From an uncultured Parabacteroides sp. (GTDB lineage: Bacteria > Bacteroidota > Bacteroidia > Bacteroidales > Tannerellaceae): a stretch of 27,883 nucleotides of DNA. The notes beneath the pieces were generated by a model, which saw only the letters and a program-made list of their open reading frames with translations, had not been told where the DNA came from and did not search any database. How positions within the stretch are numbered: position 1 is the first letter of the stretch; the number at the start of each line of letters is the position of its first letter. The stretch is from the NCBI GenBank assembly GCA_937890135.1, contig CALBYC010000114.1, positions 1 through 27,883 on the forward strand, in the 5' to 3' direction. The position numbers were made by a program, and so were the translations under genes. Shown piece after piece: positions 24,701 to 27,883 of the stretch.

Positions 24701-24913
24701 AACACGCAGGCAAGTTCCTATTGGATGCGCAACGGAAACTTCATCCGGTTCAAGACTTTGGAAGTGGGATACAGCTTTCCCCATTGTCGCGTCTACTTCA
24801 GTGGCGACAACCTTGCAGTGTTCAGCCCCTTCAAGTTGTGGGATCCGGAGTTGAGCTGGAGTGCGTATCCGCTGCAGCGCACATTCAACCTTGGCGTGCA
24901 ATTAACATTCTAA
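21753..24913 (+). pseudogene. SusC-family TonB-dependent transporter with one-base frameshift
   Basis: Outer-membrane glycan importer of a PUL, read as two frames: 21753-23678 and a second continuing to 24913. Near 23577 the sequence ACCTACATTATGAC lacks one A compared with the expected ACC TAC AAT TAT GAC (TYNYD). Restoring it gives a single protein of 1053 residues, a normal SusC length. The first part has a poorly marked signal region, a carboxypeptidase-regulatory-like domain (residues about 50-122), EVVVVGAGTQKKVSVTGAI, and the plug with NFYIRGINTFGG, PLILLDGVEIS and DASATAIYGNRGANGVMLVT. After the shift come barrel strands and a typical end (SGDNLAVFSPFKLWDPEL, FNLGVQLTF). Either a real inactivating mutation or a sequencing error. 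The susD gene follows after 26 bases. Confidence 0.93.
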
Positions 24914-24939
24914 AGTGTCATCTATAAATCAAGAAAGAT

Positions 24940-26922
24940 ATGAAACTCAAACAACACATAAAACCGTTCCTGAAAATCTCGCTTGCCGCCTGCATGGTGA
25001 GTCTTTCCGCTTGCGACTATTTGGATGTCATCCCGCCCGCACAACCCGACTTCGAGGACACGATGAAAGATGAGGCGACCACGCTCGGCTTCCTCTTCAC
25101 CGCCTATTCGTACAATAAGTCTTATCATCCGTTCGATTACACACAAATGGAAAATTCGGCAGACGAGATGGTCCACCCGAAAGACTGGGGATTGGACGAG
25201 CAACAGATGCTGTTCGGATCCATCTCGGCAGCGAGCGACAATGGCAAGTGGATCCAAAATTACGACTATATCGGATACGTGCATTATTTCACCTATTGGC
25301 TGGAACGTTTGAACCCGGTGGGCGTGACTGAAGAAGACAAGAACATGTATCGCGCCGAAGCATGGTTTCTCGAAGCATACTATCATTTCCGCATATTGGA
25401 GATGTTCGGCCCCTGCCCACTCATCTATGAAAAGGTGGACCAGAACATATCGAAAGCCGACATACCGGGACGCTCGCACTTCGACTTCTGCGTGGATTAC
25501 ATCGTAGGCAAGCTCGACGACGCAGCTGCCATCCTGCCTGCCAAACGGGAAACGGCCGACCTCGGACGTGCTGACGCCACCATCTGCAAAGCCCTGAAGG
25601 CACGCGTGCTGCTTTATGCCGCATCGCCCCTGTGGAACGGTTCTTTCCCCGACAAGGATTGGAAGAATGAAAACTACGAGACAGAGGGCTACGGGCTGGA
25701 ACTGGTCAGCCATACCTACGACCCCAAGAAGTGGGAACGTGCCCTGACTGCTTGCCAAGAAGCCCTTGCGGCTGCCGAAGCAGCAGGATACCAACTGTTT
25801 GACATCGAGGATGCCAACGCAAAGGCTGAGCGCGACAAAGTGCCTCTGCCCTTCATCCCCGGGCGCGAAGAGGATACGGAAGAGAACATCGCATTCAAGG
25901 AGCGCGTGCGTATGTTCCAATACCTCGCCACTGCACACGAAGGCGACGGCAACGACGAAATCATCTGGGGCATGACGACAAACTCGTCAGGCATGACCGG
26001 CAGCGACAAGATTGCCCGCATGCCGAACCGCATCATCAAGCTCAGCAACGGCTCTTGGCACGGCAATAGCGGATACTCCGGTTTCGCTCCGACGCTTAAC
26101 GCAGTCAAACGATTCTACACCGAGAACGGCGAACTGCCCGAAAAGGATCCGAAGTTCTTCGATGAAAGCGAATGGTACACGCGCTATTACATCGGGACCA
26201 GCAGTCCGGAGTTGTCTACCGACATGGACGGCGAGGGTGTGAAGAACGACATCATCAAGTTCAACTCGCACCGCGAAGCACGTTATTACGCTTGGATCGC
26301 ATTCGACGGCGGAGAATACTCCTCCGTGATGCGCAACGGCGAACCGCTCTGGCTCAACCTGAAGAACTCCAACACCAACGGCTATTCGTCAGGTCTGCGT
26401 AATGCCGCCGGCACCGGGTTTCTGTGCAAGAAGTTCATCTCGCCCGACATTGTCTATACGCCTGCCGGCGCAGTGACAGGCAGCGAGACACGCTTCCCCT
26501 TCATCCGCCTTGCCGAGTTGTACCTGAACCTTGCCGAGTGTTACGAAGCCCTCGGCCGCAAGCAAGAGGCGCTCGACCAGCTGAACATCATCCGCGAACG
26601 TGCGGGCATCAAGAAGCTCACCACGGCCGACCTCTCGACCATGAGCCTCACGGAATGGATACGCAACGAACGCTTTGTGGAGTTGTACCAAGAAGGACAC
26701 CGCTATTACGACGTGCGCCGCTGGTGCATTGCCGACGAAGTGCTGAGCGCAGGCGTACGCTACGGGCTGAACGGAATGACGATCAATCCTTCGTTCGAGG
26801 AGTTCAACACGCCGACCCTGATCAACCAACCAATCAAATGGAACAGGCGGCAATACCTGACCCCGATTGTCAACAGTGAACTGTACAGCACCCCGCAATT
26901 GGTGCAGGCTCCGGGCTATTAA
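24940..26922 (+). CDS. SusD/RagB-family outer-membrane lipoprotein
   Basis: Surface lipoprotein that caps the SusC barrel and captures glycans for import. It has 660 residues, at the long end for the family. The signal peptide ends with lipobox LSAC and lipid cysteine C25. The N-terminal DYLDVIPP and the helical repeat segment YRAEAWFLEAYYHFRILEMF are family marks (SusD-like, TPR-type). The C-terminal domain contains FPFIRLAELYLNLAECYEAL, then QLNIIRERAGI and VELYQEGHRYYDVRRW, all classic for RagB/SusD. The last residues TPIVNSELYSTPQLVQAPGY are also typical. The reading frame is intact although the partner susC is shifted. The sugar bound cannot be told from sequence. Confidence 0.97.
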   Translation: MKLKQHIKPFLKISLAACMVSLSACDYLDVIPPAQPDFEDTMKDEATTLGFLFTAYSYNKSYHPFDYTQMENSADEMVHPKDWGLDEQQMLFGSISAASDNGKWIQNYDYIGYVHYFTYWLERLNPVGVTEEDKNMYRAEAWFLEAYYHFRILEMFGPCPLIYEKVDQNISKADIPGRSHFDFCVDYIVGKLDDAAAILPAKRETADLGRADATICKALKARVLLYAASPLWNGSFPDKDWKNENYETEGYGLELVSHTYDPKKWERALTACQEALAAAEAAGYQLFDIEDANAKAERDKVPLPFIPGREEDTEENIAFKERVRMFQYLATAHEGDGNDEIIWGMTTNSSGMTGSDKIARMPNRIIKLSNGSWHGNSGYSGFAPTLNAVKRFYTENGELPEKDPKFFDESEWYTRYYIGTSSPELSTDMDGEGVKNDIIKFNSHREARYYAWIAFDGGEYSSVMRNGEPLWLNLKNSNTNGYSSGLRNAAGTGFLCKKFISPDIVYTPAGAVTGSETRFPFIRLAELYLNLAECYEALGRKQEALDQLNIIRERAGIKKLTTADLSTMSLTEWIRNERFVELYQEGHRYYDVRRWCIADEVLSAGVRYGLNGMTINPSFEEFNTPTLINQPIKWNRRQYLTPIVNSELYSTPQLVQAPGY

Positions 26923-26942
26923 TTCGGTCTTCAACTTAAAAA

Positions 26943-27883
26943 ATGAGAATCATGAACATGAAAATAAACATCATCAGCGTAATGGCGACAGCAGCTCTGC
27001 TCACTGCCTGCGACGGCGACAAATATGATTTGGAGAGCATTGTCCCCGATCAATACCACAAGATCCTCTACATCAACAATTCGGGGACGCAGAATCTGAC
27101 GCTCTACAACACAGGAGAGGCCAACATCTTCACCCTGTCGATTTACAAAGGGGGGAGCGCCCCCTCGCAACCAGCAACCGCGACCCTCGGCGTGCTCTCG
27201 CAAGAGACCGTCTACGAGGAGTATAGTGCGCCGGAAGGCGCTCACTACAAGGTTGTGGGAGAGGATTGCTACTCGTTCGACACGCCTCAACTCAGCTTCG
27301 GGGCGAACGACCGCTACAAGACCGTCACTGTCTCGCTCGACATCCCGAGCATCCAAAAGGTGATGGATGCCAACCCCGACTCGACCTGCGTGCTCCCGCT
27401 TTGCCTCTATAGCGAAAGCGACTCGATCAACAAAGACAAGGGCGAGGTCTTCCTTAAGCTGACGGAGATCCTCATGCCTGCAGTCGGCTTCACGACGACA
27501 GACATCACCTACGTTCCCTTCACCTACGGATTCGCCACAGAAACGACAGACATCGAATTCGGGCTGGATACGGAGAACAAATGGGATATCGACTGTACAT
27601 TTGAAGTAGACCCGGACTATCTGGCAGCCTACAACGAAAAGAACGGCACGACATTCGCCGCCCTGCCCGAAGGCAGCTACTCATTCGAAAAGACGACGAC
27701 GCTTCCGAGCGGCACCACGACAGGCAAACTCGCCGTGACGCTGCAAGGCAGCAACATCCAGCCGGGCGACTACATGCTACCGGTACGGCTGAAAGATGTC
27801 TCACTCTTCAACGTCTCCACGAATGCGGTCTACCCATTAGTCCTCCACATCTTGGGCACGAAGTTAGACCGCTCGGGCTGGAG
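26943..27883 (+). CDS. DUF1735 lipoprotein, likely surface glycan-binding (3' truncated)
   Basis: The frame is open from the ATG at 26943 to the end of the window (313 codons so far); ATGs at 26952 and 26958 are alternatives. A short signal peptide ends LLTAC with lipid cysteine 23. Two domains similar to DUF1735 (BT_3987-like N-terminal) are visible. The first covers about residues 40-155 (QNLTLYNTGEANIFTLSIYK, then APEGAHYKV). The second covers about 165-305 (CTFEVDPDYLAAYNEKNGTT, then ALPEGSYSFE and PGDYMLPVRLKDVS). It follows susD by 20 bases. In known PULs such proteins are surface glycan-binding proteins or the N-terminal part of GH18 enzymes; which applies here depends on sequence beyond the window. 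Confidence 0.88.
   Translation, partial: MRIMNMKINIISVMATAALLTACDGDKYDLESIVPDQYHKILYINNSGTQNLTLYNTGEANIFTLSIYKGGSAPSQPATATLGVLSQETVYEEYSAPEGAHYKVVGEDCYSFDTPQLSFGANDRYKTVTVSLDIPSIQKVMDANPDSTCVLPLCLYSESDSINKDKGEVFLKLTEILMPAVGFTTTDITYVPFTYGFATETTDIEFGLDTENKWDIDCTFEVDPDYLAAYNEKNGTTFAALPEGSYSFEKTTTLPSGTTTGKLAVTLQGSNIQPGDYMLPVRLKDVSLFNVSTNAVYPLVLHILGTKLDRSGW

Noticed and set aside
23597..24913. Second half of susC as an independent 438-residue protein
   Set aside because: It lacks signal peptide and plug, begins inside a conserved SusC barrel strand, and is explained by a one-base shift.

Overview
The window comes from a chromosome of the order Bacteroidales (Bacteroides/Parabacteroides-like). The evidence is a SusC/SusD pair, a DUF1735 lipoprotein, a DUF4296 lipoprotein, an isoleucyl-tRNA synthetase of the long eukaryote-like form, and several upstream boxes matching the Bacteroidetes -7 element TAnnTTTG. 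There is almost no Shine-Dalgarno signal at the starts. No tRNA, rRNA, CRISPR array, insertion sequence or integrase was seen.

Layout. (1) 1-6423, plus strand: the end of a gamma-carbonic-anhydrase-like protein, then a 100-bp long inverted repeat, ileS, and a tight operon of a DksA/TraR-like regulator, lspA, a DUF4296 lipoprotein and an unknown protein. (2) 6343-8116, minus strand: a TrmH/SpoU-type RNA methyltransferase, then (behind its own terminator) an OmpH/Skp-like periplasmic protein preceded by a conserved small membrane protein. (3) 8248-12787, plus strand: pepD with a clear terminator, then an operon of a beta-helix-like lipoprotein, a secreted EEP-fold endonuclease/phosphatase and a short FolK-like protein. 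(4) 12810-19832, minus strand: seven genes butted or overlapping (bcp, recA, FemAB-like acetyltransferase, polysaccharide-deacetylase-like, wecB, GT4, GT2). This looks like one transcript joining redox/DNA-repair genes to surface-glycan synthesis. A separate Isf-like flavoprotein lies upstream. (5) 20484-21752: a gene-poor stretch of about 1.27 kb holding one small conserved-looking ORF, two different short-repeat clusters, a possible gene remnant, and the promoter and structured leader of the next operon. (6) 21753-27883, plus strand: the start of a polysaccharide utilisation locus (PUL): susC with a one-base frameshift, susD, and a DUF1735 lipoprotein running off the end.

The PUL genes are visibly richer in G+C, with C-ending codons, than the housekeeping genes to their left, which suggests a separate origin or strong codon selection. 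No complete, clearly new defence or mobile system was found. The least explained parts are the repeats and structured leader between 21.0 and 21.75 kb, the long inverted repeat at 442-541, and the recA-glycan operon.
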